Shown here: piece by piece, positions 63,852 to 64,000 of the stretch
Layout of the letters: each line of letters begins with the position of its first letter
Numbering within the stretch: the first letter of the stretch is position 1
From: Echinococcus granulosus
Lineage: Eukaryota > Platyhelminthes > Cestoda > Cyclophyllidea > Taeniidae
NCBI RefSeq assembly: GCF_000524195.1
Contig: NW_020170573.1
Span: forward strand, 1 to 64,000
Reading direction: 5' to 3'
Length of the DNA stretch: 64,000 bases
Position numbers and translations under genes: made by a program
The notes under the pieces: generated by a model
What the model was told of the DNA's origin: nothing
What the model saw: only the letters and a program-made list of their open reading frames with translations
The model's database searches: none

Positions 63852-63994
63852 TGCTTAACTTTGCGAATGATTACACGGGCACTTAAGTCCTCCAAATCCT
63901 ACTTTCTCTGGGAGGCATGGTCTTCGTCTCATGTCAGTAGCCTCAGCTCTTCTGTACGTCGGCAAAATATTTACTATGACCTCTCGCTACTTGA
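63852..63994 (-). repeat. LTR-like repeat copy O
   Basis: On the minus strand it begins near GTAGCGAGAGG, contains GACGTACAGAAGAGCTGAGG and ends GTTAAGCA. It reaches almost to the right edge. Confidence 0.65.
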
Positions 63995-64000
63995 GAAAAA

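Larger units (their letters stand above)
60585..64000. other. Right-end region, repeats only
   Basis: No gene was recognised after the presumed SCYL2 stop. Four LTR-like repeats (61074, 61495, 62890, 63852) lie here. The open frame 60610-60840 has no family resemblance. The stretch 61700-62450 may belong to a further old repeat but I could not find a second clear copy. Confidence 0.4.

Noticed and set aside
1260..63994. Reading the dispersed repeat as a tRNA-derived SINE
   Set aside because: No A and B boxes and no A-rich or simple 3' tail; the TGT...ACA ends and paired copies around a shared body fit LTRs better.
1..64000. CRISPR arrays, bacterial operons, ribosomal RNA genes
   Set aside because: Nothing of this kind is present; spliced genes show the DNA to be eukaryotic nuclear sequence.

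Overview
The window is eukaryotic nuclear DNA, most likely from a parasitic flatworm and probably a tapeworm. It is AT-rich, its genes are split into short exons, and it mixes tiny introns (30 and 41 nt) with introns of several kilobases. It also carries a degraded Gypsy-type integrase and many copies of a short retroelement resembling the TRIMs known from tapeworms. The lineage is an inference from architecture and protein resemblance; no database search was possible. A run of exactly 100 N at 26236-26335 marks a scaffold gap.

Six protein-coding genes can be supported by joining exons whose splice sites and phases agree and whose products match known families. From left to right: (1) the 5' part of an ALDH3-type aldehyde dehydrogenase on the minus strand (752-1029), running off the left edge; (2) GTF2E2, the TFIIE beta subunit, plus strand, six exons, 3014-4800; (3) SOD2, mitochondrial Mn superoxide dismutase, minus strand, three exons, 7133-8329; (4) an LPCAT1/2-type lysophosphatidylcholine acyltransferase, plus strand, ten exons, 9942-17167; (5) TDP2, tyrosyl-DNA phosphodiesterase 2, plus strand, six exons, 17922-23715; (6) SCYL2, a clathrin-traffic pseudokinase, plus strand, at least fifteen exons, 35434 to about 60584, with multi-kilobase introns.

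The genes are unrelated housekeeping genes and form no pathway. Geometry may still matter: ALDH3 and GTF2E2 are divergent, GTF2E2 and SOD2 are convergent, SOD2 and LPCAT are head-to-head over 1.6 kb, and LPCAT and TDP2 are tandem with 754 nt between stop and start, a poly(A) signal and then a clean acceptor 13 nt before the TDP2 ATG, an arrangement compatible with spliced-leader trans-splicing.

The stretch 23.8-35.4 kb, the SCYL2 introns and 60.6-64 kb are rich in repeats. One family (about 140-180 nt, ends TGTAGCGC and GTTAAACA) is seen at least 15 times. In two places a pair of direct copies brackets a shared internal body, so the single copies look like solo LTRs of a TRIM-like element. 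A second, unrelated repeat is exactly 385 nt in both copies (15870-16254 minus, 28037-28421 plus), about 97% identical, with a hairpin whose only two transversions compensate each other. These two repeats are the most interesting material here.
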